Shown here: positions 7,462 to 15,475 of the stretch, piece after piece
Position numbering within the stretch: the stretch's first letter is position 1
How the letters are laid out: every line of letters starts with the position of its first letter
Assembly: GCA_029262275.1 (NCBI GenBank)
Contig: JAJCZS010000013.1
Coordinates: 1-35,025 of the forward strand
DNA: 35,025 nucleotides
Source of the DNA: Deltaproteobacteria bacterium
GTDB taxonomy: Bacteria > Desulfobacterota_D > UBA1144 > Nemesobacterales > UBA2774
Reading direction: 5' to 3'
The notes under the pieces: generated by a model
Database searches by the model: none
What the model was told of the DNA's origin: nothing
The model's input: the letters and a program-made list of their open reading frames with translations, nothing else
Position numbers and translations under genes: made by a program

Positions 7462-7759
7462 AAAGTATTTTATCATTCATAAATTCCCAACTTGGATTTT
7501 GTTGTTCGATTAGCTCAGTCTTTTTATTCCTTCTCCATTTCTTTATTTCTTTTTCCCTTCTAATCGCATCTGATATATTTTCATAAACTTCACAATATAC
7601 CAAGTTATAACAGTAGTATTTACCTGCAAAAGAATCTTCATTACCTTTATTCTCAAGATGTTCTTGGAGTCTTCTAGACAAATTGTTTGTGACTCCTATA
7701 TAAAGTGTTGTCTTGCCCGGGTTAGTGGTTATATATAAGTAATAATTCTTGTTGCTCAT
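7460..7759 (-). CDS. GIY-YIG nuclease superfamily protein
   Basis: 99 residues, a stand-alone GIY-YIG domain. 'YYLYITTN' and 'TLYIGVTNNLSRRLQEH' carry the equivalents of the GIY and YIG strands plus the catalytic Arg; 'VYCEVYENISDAIRREKEIKKW' holds the conserved acidic residue and the 'REKEIKKWRR' helix typical of this small-endonuclease (UPF0213-like) family. Length is normal, so the gene looks intact. The family is implicated in DNA processing, but its cellular role is poorly defined. Its stop codon touches the edge of a palindromic repeat (7346-7461), suggesting a functional or evolutionary link with that element. Confidence 0.9.
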   Translation of the reverse strand: MSNKNYYLYITTNPGKTTLYIGVTNNLSRRLQEHLENKGNEDSFAGKYYCYNLVYCEVYENISDAIRREKEIKKWRRNKKTELIEQQNPSWEFMNDKIL

Positions 7760-7853
7760 TTTCTCAAATATACAGCATCAGAAAAAATTCAAAAGAAAAT
7801 TACTTGAACCAATTGCCTAAAAAGCCCCGGGTGTCTATAATCTTTAGCTAAAG

Positions 7854-8087
7854 ATGGATTTACTAACAATTTTTGGCATATTTGCAGTCAGTGCGATGCT
7901 CCTTTTCTACGCATTGGAAAAACGAAGCCACTGGTTTGTATTGGCATTTGCTGGGGCTTGTCTACTTGCTTCGACCTATGGATTTCTCCAGGGCGCCTGG
8001 CCTTTTGGCGTGATTGAGGCAATCTGGTCTCTAATTGCACTAAAAAGATGGCATACAGTGAAGACTTCAGGTATTTCCACCACCTAA
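7854..8087 (+). CDS. Small two- to three-helix membrane protein
   Basis: 77 residues: hydrophobic segments at about 3-20, 27-45 and 48-64, and a short polar tail. The core 'YALEKRSHWFVLAFAGACLLASTYGFLQGAWPFGVIEAIWSLIALKRW' pattern is one I recognise as a widely occurring small conserved membrane protein without assigned function. No clear Shine-Dalgarno before the ATG. It stands alone between opposite-strand genes. Confidence 0.75.
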   Translation: MDLLTIFGIFAVSAMLLFYALEKRSHWFVLAFAGACLLASTYGFLQGAWPFGVIEAIWSLIALKRWHTVKTSGISTT

Positions 8088-8142
8088 AGTTATAAATAGT
8101 AGTGTTATTTCAGCTAGTTAAGAAGAATACATGAAGTTGACT

Positions 8143-8186
8143 CTAAAGTGAGATAAAGCACTCGATTTTGCCTGTTCCCGGTGATG
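8143..8186 (-). pseudogene. Remnant of the 3' end of a PaaK-like ligase gene
   Basis: Reverse-complement reading gives HH...GTGKIECFISL-stop, matching the end of the intact ligase (HHPETGKIKRFIPL-stop, 9298-9343) with about five substitutions and a 1-nt deletion. It lies 7 nt beyond the stop of the ion channel gene, so the channel gene is bracketed by direct copies of the ligase 3' end. Confidence 0.65.
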
Positions 8187-8193
8187 TGCTGGA

Positions 8194-9231
8194 TTATAGA
8201 AACAATGAATAGATCAATATGCCTATGAATATTGCTGGAAATACAAAGCGTGAATACCAGTCTATTGTTTTCGCCAGCTTATCATTATTCTCGTAACTTA
8301 GAGCCCCACTTACTATGGCCTCTACAAAAGCCAGAAATACCAGCAATGTGGAACCAAATACAAATTTGTCAAAACGGGTAAGGTAGGAAACGTCAGGTAC
8401 GACATGCCCTATCGCAAAGCGATACGCAATCAGCGTCAGCATCGAGGTCATAGATAAGCCGATTTGAGGCCCTAACTGACTTGGGGGAATCCAAAATACA
8501 GCCCACGACATTATTACAATCAGAATAAGCGGGATAATTATCTTCCACACAAAGAAACTAGAATCACGTTTAGCTGTGAGTGTATAAACAAATGATGCGA
8601 GATCACGGTTTCCGGGTTTGAAATGATAGTCCGCCGACTCAGCAACGGGCACTTTATCAATATACCAATCTGCAACCGAGAGATCTGCATCACGCCCTGT
8701 GATCGATTTATCATTCACAAATTGTAATTCACTGGTTTGAAATTCCGTAGAAACCAACTCAATTGTCAAAGGACGCTGGTCAAATGGAAATTCCTTTATA
8801 TTTGCAATTGTCAAAAAGTCACCGAACACAATCTCCGTGTATTCTACATTGCCTAAACAATCTACCCAGGCTTGATACGCATACTGTTTTTCAATATGCT
8901 CCTGATTAGCTACAATCATGCTCGGATTCCAAATATCTTTAAGATTAAACTTCCGGATTATGCCTTTATCTTCCAATGGGCCGCATATCAGCGAGGGATC
9001 GTTCCATTTCATATCCAGGGCAACAGTGGCTTGATAACTTTGTTTAGCACTGTTCACCTCTTCGATGTTTATCACGTATATTCCAACCTGCACCTCTTTG
9101 GGTTTTTCCGTAGTATTACCAGGTTTTATAACACCCGTGGGTTTTGGCTCAAAAGCATTTGTAATGATAGGAGAGAATAGGAAAAAGCATAGAAAAACTA
9201 ATGAGATTCGGATCAGAAGTGTTCTAAACAT
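8194..9231 (-). CDS. Prokaryotic pentameric ligand-gated ion channel (Cys-loop receptor superfamily)
   Basis: 345 residues with full pLGIC architecture. Signal peptide about 1-26; extracellular beta-sandwich about 45-222 with the WNPSM motif (101-105) and FPFDQRPL (148-155), the latter in place of the eukaryotic Cys-loop FPFD region. Four membrane helices follow: M1 about 226-248, the pore helix M2 about 256-275 (QIGLSMTSMLTLIAYRF), M3 about 288-311 and M4 328-345. The M1-M2 linker is short, as in bacterial GLIC/ELIC. The Cys-loop pair is absent as usual for bacteria; Cys83 and Cys125 are elsewhere. No acidic ring residue at the M2 start is obvious, so ion selectivity is open. Ligand unknown. 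No Shine-Dalgarno is visible before the ATG. Acts in the inner membrane. Confidence 0.93.
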   Translation of the reverse strand: MFRTLLIRISLVFLCFFLFSPIITNAFEPKPTGVIKPGNTTEKPKEVQVGIYVINIEEVNSAKQSYQATVALDMKWNDPSLICGPLEDKGIIRKFNLKDIWNPSMIVANQEHIEKQYAYQAWVDCLGNVEYTEIVFGDFLTIANIKEFPFDQRPLTIELVSTEFQTSELQFVNDKSITGRDADLSVADWYIDKVPVAESADYHFKPGNRDLASFVYTLTAKRDSSFFVWKIIIPLILIVIMSWAVFWIPPSQLGPQIGLSMTSMLTLIAYRFAIGHVVPDVSYLTRFDKFVFGSTLLVFLAFVEAIVSGALSYENNDKLAKTIDWYSRFVFPAIFIGILIYSLFL

Positions 9232-9297
9232 TAGAATTTAGACACTAACAAATATAGATTTGTATGTCAATCAACCTTCCCCGTGACAATGGGTTGT

Positions 9298-10665
9298 CTA
9301 AAGTGGGATAAAGCGCTTGATTTTACCTGTCTCCGGGTGATGTGGGAGGGAATCTACTATTTCAAAGTCGATTTTTGCGTGAGTTAAGCCATATTTGCCA
9401 AGGTTCTCCAAGATCGTGTCATTCATCTCAGAGATATTGGGCTCGCCTCCGCAAACAAGCTTTATGAGGGCCCCTTCCCTTGTCTGAACAATTTGGAATT
9501 CCTCAACCTCCCTCTCCTCTTCCAAAATATTACTAAACGCGGTTGGATGAACTCGTACGGCTCCATACTCGAACCAGAAAGTAGCTTTCCCAAGTATGCG
9601 AGTTACTGTTTTGTAGCCCGGATACTCAGGCAATGGCGGGCCGATCTCGATAATATCATCCACTTCATAGCGGATCATCGGCATGGCAAAATTGGTTAGA
9701 TTGGTGGCTAGTACTTTGGCCGCATCCTCGACATTACTTACAGGCTGGTTGTTTTTGTCGACTACTTCAAAAATTGCCCCGTCTTCGCATATCACCATAG
9801 CCTGGCTGCTCTGTGTTTCTATCCCCATCTGCCCTATCTCGCAGCATCCCCATGAATTTGTGGCCTTAACTCCCCAAGCCTTAAGAGACCTATTGCGTAT
9901 ATCCTCATCCTGTGGTCCTGAGTTGGTGCATACCCATTTTGGCTTAATATTTAGCTCCCCCTTTATTTGTGCGGAAGCCAATTCAGCAACGGACGAGGCA
10001 TAAGCCATCAGATGCGTGGGTCTATATTCATTTAACTTTGCGCATACTTCTGGAATTGGGTCGGTCGAGGCAAGGCTCAAGAGTTCCATATTAGGAATAA
10101 ATTTGCTCGGAAATACATAGGGGCTCCCGTGAAGAAGCGTCGGGGCTTCTACGGTTGCGAGCCGGCATGGACCGTCATATCCATTTCTCTGCTCGTCATT
10201 AACTATGTAGCGGTAGGTGTAGCAGATTATCTGCCTTATAAACTCGAGATCCCATACAAACAGCCCTCTTTTTCCTGTGGAGCCTCCGGTTGCGACAAAG
10301 AGATATTTTTCTTTATAGAAAGTGTTCTCGTTGTTGCCGGACCTAATTCCCTCCATATGCGCCTCGGCTATTTCGTATGTTAGCTCGGGTGTGGTAGAAA
10401 AATCATTCCAGCGGTCCATGTGAACAATTTTATCGTGTGGCGAGAGGGTCCCTAAATCCTCAAGCTCGAATGTATCTACATTTACATCCGATAGAATTTC
10501 GCCGTAATATTTCGTATTTTCTTTTGCTACTTTAAGCAGCGCTCTCAGTTTCTTTGTCTGATAGTCCGATACTTGCTCACGTGACCATGAGAGCCTCTCC
10601 ACATGCTCGGGCATAAGGTCTTGAACATCGCTCCAGACATTATTCATAATATCTTTGTAATCCAT
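9298..10665 (-). CDS. PaaK-like adenylate-forming enzyme (phenylacetate-CoA ligase family)
   Basis: 455 residues. The ATP-binding loop TGGSTGKRG (126-134) has the variant seen in PaaK/CapK-type enzymes. 'NSWGCCEIGQMG' corresponds to the A5 motif, 'YEVDDI' to the A7 aspartate, and the C-terminal subdomain ends in 'HHPETGKIKRFIPL', which carries the A10 lysine region. Such enzymes activate a carboxylate as an acyl-AMP and usually form a CoA thioester; the substrate here is not predictable. The upstream region 10666-10720 has a GGCGGTGG stretch near the ATG. The 3' end is duplicated at 8143-8186. Confidence 0.88.
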   Translation of the reverse strand: MDYKDIMNNVWSDVQDLMPEHVERLSWSREQVSDYQTKKLRALLKVAKENTKYYGEILSDVNVDTFELEDLGTLSPHDKIVHMDRWNDFSTTPELTYEIAEAHMEGIRSGNNENTFYKEKYLFVATGGSTGKRGLFVWDLEFIRQIICYTYRYIVNDEQRNGYDGPCRLATVEAPTLLHGSPYVFPSKFIPNMELLSLASTDPIPEVCAKLNEYRPTHLMAYASSVAELASAQIKGELNIKPKWVCTNSGPQDEDIRNRSLKAWGVKATNSWGCCEIGQMGIETQSSQAMVICEDGAIFEVVDKNNQPVSNVEDAAKVLATNLTNFAMPMIRYEVDDIIEIGPPLPEYPGYKTVTRILGKATFWFEYGAVRVHPTAFSNILEEEREVEEFQIVQTREGALIKLVCGGEPNISEMNDTILENLGKYGLTHAKIDFEIVDSLPHHPETGKIKRFIPL

Positions 10666-10787
10666 TTACCACCGCCTTGGTCGCCTTATCTAAATATCAA
10701 AACGATTTTAACACATTTGTAGAATTTCTTTCGTAATTCCTGAGTAAGCAAAAAGCCCCATCCTATTTGAATTATTGTAAAAAAGTA

Positions 10788-10816
10788 TTGTTACAAAATT
10801 TGATATGTGATAGTAT
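10788..10816 (+). promoter_or_regulatory. Extended -10 promoter of the 10852 gene
   Basis: TTGTTA (10788-10793), 17 nt, TAGTAT (10811-10816) preceded by TGTGA; the ATG is 35 nt further on. Confidence 0.6.
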
Positions 10817-10851
10817 TTTTAAACTAATTGCATTCTTGAGGAGGATGATAA

Positions 10852-12215
10852 ATGGTAGGACTTCAATTTAAATCAGGAATTAAAACATTATTCTTAACTT
10901 TTCTTTTAGCAGTATCCCTTGGAACAGTTTCATATGCCGCAACATTCACAGTAACAAATACAAATGACTCAGGCGCTGGATCACTTAGGCAAGCTATTTC
11001 TGATGCTATGCCTGCAGATACAGTACAGTTCGCCGAGAACTTGGCGGGCGGTACAATTAATCTCCAAAGTGAGATAGCTTTTAATAAGGGATTAATAATT
11101 AATGGTCCTAACGCAGGAATTACAACTATAAGTGGTCAGGACTCAACAAGAATATTCAATATTACAGGAACCGATCTTGAAACGGTAGTTATAACACGCC
11201 TTAGATTTGCAAATGGGTTTGCAGATCAAGACAGTGGCGGGGCAATTAGAATATCAGAACCAGCTCTGGAGTTAGACCATTGCATATTTGATTCCAATAG
11301 GACCTTCTGTGGCACAGCAGATTGCGTGCATTTGGAGCAGCTTTAGAGTATAGAAGTGGTCCTGGCTTTATTATTACCTACACAACTTTCACTCATAACT
11401 CCAGTGAGTGTAATGGATTGGACTGTGATGCATCCGGAGCTGCTATTTTATCTGGTGCTGGCGGCGCAACATATTCTATTAGTAAAAGCGCATTTGTTTC
11501 AAACTCCGCAACCTGTACTGGAGAGGAATGCGATGCAGATGGAGCAGCCTTTAGCAATGGCGGTGGAGGAGCAATTATAGAAATAGACAACAGCACCTTT
11601 GCTCTTAATAGTTCTCAGTGTAATGGATTTGAATGTGATGCAGATGGAGCGGGCATAAACAACGGCGGAGGAGGAGTGGTAACAGAAATTCATAACAGCA
11701 CTTTCGATTTAAACTCCTCAAGCTGTGTTGGTGTAGACTGTAATCAAAGCGGAGCTAGCATTAGTGGTCTTAGAGACGTAACAATAAGTAACACTATTTT
11801 CAAGACACTATCACCTGAGGGAAATTGTAATGAGTTTGATGACATAACATCCCTTGGCTATAACATTGAGAACGGCTCGAGTTGCATAGACGGAACTGTT
11901 TTTGGAGACAAACCTAATACTCTTCCAGGTCTTGACCCAGCCGGTCCACGGGATAATGGAGGCCCTACACCTACAGTTGCACTTCTGGAAGACAGCCCTG
12001 CCCTAGATATGGGCCCGCCAGCGTGCCCTCCACCTGATACTGACCAAAGAGGATTTATTCGCCCTGAAGGCCCAAGATGTGACATTGGAGCGTTTGAAGG
12101 TTTTGTATTAAGGACCCCTATTCCCACTCTCTCGGAGTGGGGATTAATTGCCATGGCAGGAATCTTAGGAATCGTAGGATTTATGGTTGTCAGAAGAAGG
12201 CAAGATATCGCTTAA
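10852..12215 (+). pseudogene. Beta-helix / choice-of-anchor Q-type IPTL-CTERM protein, frameshifted
   Basis: Two overlapping frames (10852-11346 and 11322-12215) form one gene of about 454 codons. Signal peptide to about residue 29, then the 'TFTVTNTNDSGAGSLRQAI' opening typical of right-handed beta-helix surface proteins. Next come about five ~36-residue units of the form STFxxNSSxCxGxxCDADGAxxxNGGGG, then the 'DNGGPTPTVALL...SPALDMG...CDIGAFE' block of choice-of-anchor Q proteins. It ends with IPTLSEWGL, a helix and RRRQ. The break is near 11325-11328: the unit consensus predicts GATTGCGATGCATTTGG but one A is missing, so unit one stops prematurely at 11344. All repeats after the break are well preserved, favouring a very recent mutation, phase variation or a sequencing/assembly error. 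GGAGG precedes the ATG. Confidence 0.8.
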
Positions 12216-12220
12216 ATAGT

Positions 12221-12249
12221 TTGTCTTCCTCTTTATAACATGATAATAT
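12221..12249 (+). promoter_or_regulatory. Extended -10 promoter of the 12285 gene
   Basis: TTGTCT (12221-12226), 17 nt, TAATAT (12244-12249) preceded by CATGA. It begins 6 nt after the stop codon of the preceding gene, with no terminator between. Confidence 0.6.
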
Positions 12250-12284
12250 TAACCAAATATTTTATAGTTTAAAGGAGGATGTTG

Positions 12285-13037
12285 ATGATGGCTTCTAGAC
12301 TCAGAAAAGTAGTGTTCTATGTTTTAGTGTTAGCTGTTTCCTTTGTTACATCTTATTCACTGGCTTCTGCACAGGTTAGTTTTACAAATGACGAGCCCCA
12401 ATTTATTGCAAACAACCCTGGACTTGCATTTCAGAACTTTGACGCGGCAATGGCTGCCCCTAATACACTAACTACTTGCACTGGCCCTGTTGATGAGAAC
12501 TCAAATGATGCATGCTTTCAACCGGGAGACATACTGCCGGGAATAGCATTTAGTGAGATTCCATCCATTCCAGATGCCCCCCTTTTAGTGGGTGAAAATA
12601 GAACTGGCAACAACAATCCAGCAAATATATTGGCAAACAATACATTTGATGATAGTTTAGAAGTCACATTTACTCAGAGCCCTAATGCGGTTGGACTTGT
12701 AATAGGCTGTCTTGCTGTTAGTAATGGGTGTAGTGAAACAGTAGTAGTAGAGGTATTCGGCCCTGGTGATGCTCTATTAGGTTCAACAAATGTAGCGGTT
12801 ACTGCTCTCGCGGACAGTTTTATTGGTATGGTGACACAAAGCCCAATAACGAGAGTCAATTTGGATATTAATATGCCTAATGGCCAAGTAGTAAAATCTA
12901 TATTAAATGTTAGATTTGGATTAGGTCCGGAACCTGAGCTAATACCTACCCTCTCAGAGTGGGGATTAATCGCAATGGCTGGTCTTCTTGGAATCGTAGG
13001 ATTTATGGTTGTAAGAAGAAGACAGTTATCTGCTTAA
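12285..13037 (+). CDS. Secreted IPTL-CTERM protein with jelly-roll-like domain
   Basis: 250 residues. ATGs at 12279, 12285 and 12288 are possible; 12285 has the best distance from GGAGG (12274-12278). Signal peptide ends near SAQ. The body has a beta-rich pattern ('SFTNDEPQFIANNPGLAFQNFDAA...', '...DDSLEVTFTQSPNAVGLVIGC...', 'VVVEVFGPGDALLGSTNVAV') resembling the FxxF/jelly-roll domain of PEP-CTERM-associated proteins. Three or four Cys may form disulfides. C-terminus IPTLSEWGL, helix, RRRQ. Exported and exosortase-processed by inference; binding partner unknown. Confidence 0.85.
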   Translation: MMASRLRKVVFYVLVLAVSFVTSYSLASAQVSFTNDEPQFIANNPGLAFQNFDAAMAAPNTLTTCTGPVDENSNDACFQPGDILPGIAFSEIPSIPDAPLLVGENRTGNNNPANILANNTFDDSLEVTFTQSPNAVGLVIGCLAVSNGCSETVVVEVFGPGDALLGSTNVAVTALADSFIGMVTQSPITRVNLDINMPNGQVVKSILNVRFGLGPEPELIPTLSEWGLIAMAGLLGIVGFMVVRRRQLSA

Positions 13038-13071
13038 AGTCTAAAGTAATATCAAATTAAAAACTTTATGG

Positions 13072-13111
13072 GAGCCTAGAAAGTGAGATCTTTCTAGGCT
13101 CTTTTTTTTTT
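13072..13111 (+). terminator. Strong intrinsic terminator after the 12285 gene
   Basis: Perfect 12-bp stem (GAGCCTAGAAAG/CTTTCTAGGCTC), 6-nt loop, 10 T. Confidence 0.92.
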
Positions 13112-13160
13112 GCAAATCGTTCCTCAATTTATTCTCCGACTTTTCCTTCTTATATATATA

Positions 13161-13189
13161 TTGTTATAACAATTCGCCTGTGATAACAT
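13161..13189 (+). promoter_or_regulatory. Extended -10 promoter of the 13218 gene
   Basis: TTGTTA (13161-13166), 17 nt, TAACAT (13184-13189) preceded by TGTGA; ATG 28 nt downstream. Confidence 0.6.
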
Positions 13190-13217
13190 ACTTGTCATTA
13201 AATTTAGGAGGATGTAG

Positions 13218-13730
13218 ATGCTAAATAAAAATAGTATATCAATTTATGCAGCTTGTTTTTTAATTGTTGGTTTTTTCTATATAGCTCTAGCTGAGAATGG
13301 GAATGCGGGGATTGCACCATTACCACCGTGTCCGTGCGATACTGAAGTATTGAGTGATGGAACAAGTGGTAATGATATCGTTGAGCAAGTCTGCCCAGGT
13401 GGCAACCTTGGTGAGAATAGTGTCTTCCAAGATAGTCCAGAAGAGCTTAGAATTGCTTTAGAAATTGACCCAAATTCAGATTACGAAGTCTCGGACAATC
13501 CATCATGTACAATAAACACTAATGGTGCAGAGCCAGTTAGCCTGGATTTAACTGATGAAGAATTCGAACTTTGCAGAGAACGACTAACTATAGGATGCGG
13601 CTTTGGACCTCCACCCCCTGCTCCCTCAAGAAACGTCCCAACACTATCAGAATGGGGACTAATCGCAATGGCTGGTCTTCTAGGAATAGTAGGATTTATG
13701 GTTATTAGGAGAAGGCAGATTACAGTCTAG
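13218..13730 (+). CDS. Small Cys-containing IPTL-CTERM protein
   Basis: 170 residues. N-terminal signal sequence (about 1-30, ends near NAG), then a PPCPC cluster, an acidic central region with spaced Cys (VCPGG, PSCTI, ELCRE, IGCGFG), a proline linker, and VPTLSEWGL, helix, RRRQ. AGGAGG precedes the ATG. No recognised domain beyond the sorting signal. The even distribution of Cys suggests a disulfide-stabilised surface protein. Confidence 0.8.
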   Translation: MLNKNSISIYAACFLIVGFFYIALAENGNAGIAPLPPCPCDTEVLSDGTSGNDIVEQVCPGGNLGENSVFQDSPEELRIALEIDPNSDYEVSDNPSCTINTNGAEPVSLDLTDEEFELCRERLTIGCGFGPPPPAPSRNVPTLSEWGLIAMAGLLGIVGFMVIRRRQITV

Positions 13731-13777
13731 AGCCTAGAGATAATTGCATCTCAAATCTATACAATAATTAAAAAAAC

Positions 13778-13786
13778 TGTTATAAT
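13778..13786 (+). promoter_or_regulatory. Consensus extended -10 upstream of the 13907 gene
   Basis: TGT followed by TATAAT (13781-13786), a perfect -10 with TG extension. The -35 (TATACA at 13758) is poor. It implies a leader of about 115 nt before 13907, in which I see no strong fold. Confidence 0.5.
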
Positions 13787-13906
13787 AGGCTTCTAATAAG
13801 GCGGCTTACCGGGATTTTACTATATAGACTACGGTTTTTAATATCTAAATCTGCAAATAAAAAGTTATACAAAAAAATAAACATCTTTAATTAATGGAGG
13901 GATGAT

Positions 13907-15262
13907 ATGAAAAAATTATTTTCACTAAGCTTGATAGCTTTAGTTTTCGCTTTGGGGCTAAGCTTAGATTCGTATGGTTTTTGTGTACGTACCGGTCCTA
14001 ATGGACCTGGTAATGTTATAGACTGTCCGACTCCTATCCAGGTTATTCCACTTAACCCATTCGTAAATGCACCCAACAATACAACTTTTTTTGATGATAT
14101 TGTGACTATACCACTAAACGGTGGAGTTATTGTCGGGCCTGAACCTCTAGGAGCAGTAGATACTTCTTTTGGATCCGATATGGTTACTGTCAGCGGTAAT
14201 ATAGTAGGTGACATTATTGGTCTTAACACAGGGCTTCTTATACCGGGTTCTGACACAGTGATCGTGAATCCTGGTGCTAATATTTCCGGTGGCACAGGAA
14301 TTCTGACTGGAGGAAGCGCTGACTTTGTTCAAATAAATGGAGGATCTGTTGTAGGTACAGCAATTGCTGCCTTGTTCACAGGCGGTGGTCCTGACACAGT
14401 TGAGATCAACGGTGGTAATGTTGATGGCGGATTTTTCCTCTCATTTTCTACAGACTTTGGTGATGATATGCTTACCATAAACGATGGTACGTTTAATGGA
14501 CCAATATCCATGGGTTTCGGAAATGACACTGCAAGATTAAATGGGGGAACATATAATTTCCTAACTCTTGGAATGGGCCCCGGAGACGACACTCTACATA
14601 TTACTAACAACATTCCAGATATTGGACTGTTAAGCTGTGGAGAAAACATTTTTGGTCCTGGTGACGATGACACTCTTATATTCTCAATGCAGGTTCCTGC
14701 AAATGAAGTTGCGCAGTTATCTCAAGATTTCATAAATGCTGGTGAGAGCGGCAGTCTCGAGGTAAACGGCGTTACATACTCATGGGTATTTTGCGAGAAC
14801 AGAATTCCCAACTTCAACGGCGTTGTAACAACTATTGAACTAAGCCCTATTGGAGCAATTAACCCAGTAGGTACTGATCACACTGTTGATGCTGAGGTCT
14901 CAACAAACGTCGGAGGACCTACCGAGGGTCTACTTGTTACTTTTGAAATAAACGAAGGACCTAACGCAGGACTAGACAGTGGCTCAGACGGCACATGCTC
15001 TCCAAATCCTGACTGTACGACAGATTCGAATGGAGAAGTATCCTGGACATATACCAGCAACGGTTTAGTTGGCATTGATACAATTGTTGCCACTACTGAT
15101 GACCAATTTATTGGTATGACAAGTTCAAACACTGTTGAGAAAGAATGGGAAAATGTTCCATTAGAAATCCCAACACTAAGTGAGTGGGGATTAATCGCAA
15201 TGGCCTCTATTCTTGGAATAGTTGGATTCATGGTTGTTAGAAGAAGACAAGTAGTTGCTTAA
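13907..15262 (+). CDS. IPTL-CTERM protein with beta-repeats and Ig-like (Big_1) domain, copy 1
   Basis: 451 residues. Signal peptide about 1-24. Residues about 60-270 hold repeated strands of the type 'DTVxINGGxxxG' / 'FGDDMLTINDGTFNG', consistent with a beta-helix or beta-solenoid. Residues about 310-410 resemble a bacterial Ig-like (invasin/Big_1) domain: 'HTVDAEVSTNVGGPTEGLLVTFEI...G...DSNGEVSWTYTSNGLVGIDTIVA'. The sorting signal IPTLSEWGL, helix, RRRQ closes it. GGAGGG precedes the ATG. Tandem paralogue of the 15476 gene, with nearly identical 3' UTR and terminator. Confidence 0.87.
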   Translation: MKKLFSLSLIALVFALGLSLDSYGFCVRTGPNGPGNVIDCPTPIQVIPLNPFVNAPNNTTFFDDIVTIPLNGGVIVGPEPLGAVDTSFGSDMVTVSGNIVGDIIGLNTGLLIPGSDTVIVNPGANISGGTGILTGGSADFVQINGGSVVGTAIAALFTGGGPDTVEINGGNVDGGFFLSFSTDFGDDMLTINDGTFNGPISMGFGNDTARLNGGTYNFLTLGMGPGDDTLHITNNIPDIGLLSCGENIFGPGDDDTLIFSMQVPANEVAQLSQDFINAGESGSLEVNGVTYSWVFCENRIPNFNGVVTTIELSPIGAINPVGTDHTVDAEVSTNVGGPTEGLLVTFEINEGPNAGLDSGSDGTCSPNPDCTTDSNGEVSWTYTSNGLVGIDTIVATTDDQFIGMTSSNTVEKEWENVPLEIPTLSEWGLIAMASILGIVGFMVVRRRQVVA

Positions 15263-15297
15263 TATATAGAAATAAAAGTTTTTAAAAGTTAAAGGAA

Positions 15298-15335
15298 GGG
15301 AGCTTGGTGCTTATTGCGCCGGCTCCCTTTTTTTT
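15298..15335 (+). terminator. Terminator of the GGGAGC/GCTCCC family (copy 1)
   Basis: GGGAGC (15298-15303) pairs with GCTCCC (15322-15327), inner GGTGC/GCGCC pairing, T run. Confidence 0.85.
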
Positions 15336-15475
15336 AGGACTGTCATTGCTCTTTCTTTGACCAATTGGCATAGAGCAATTGGCCCCGTATTAGTTCCTTA
15401 TATATATATCTAATTATTAGTCATCACCCCCTCATGACTATACAATAGATCAATTCTTATTGTATGGAGGATGTG

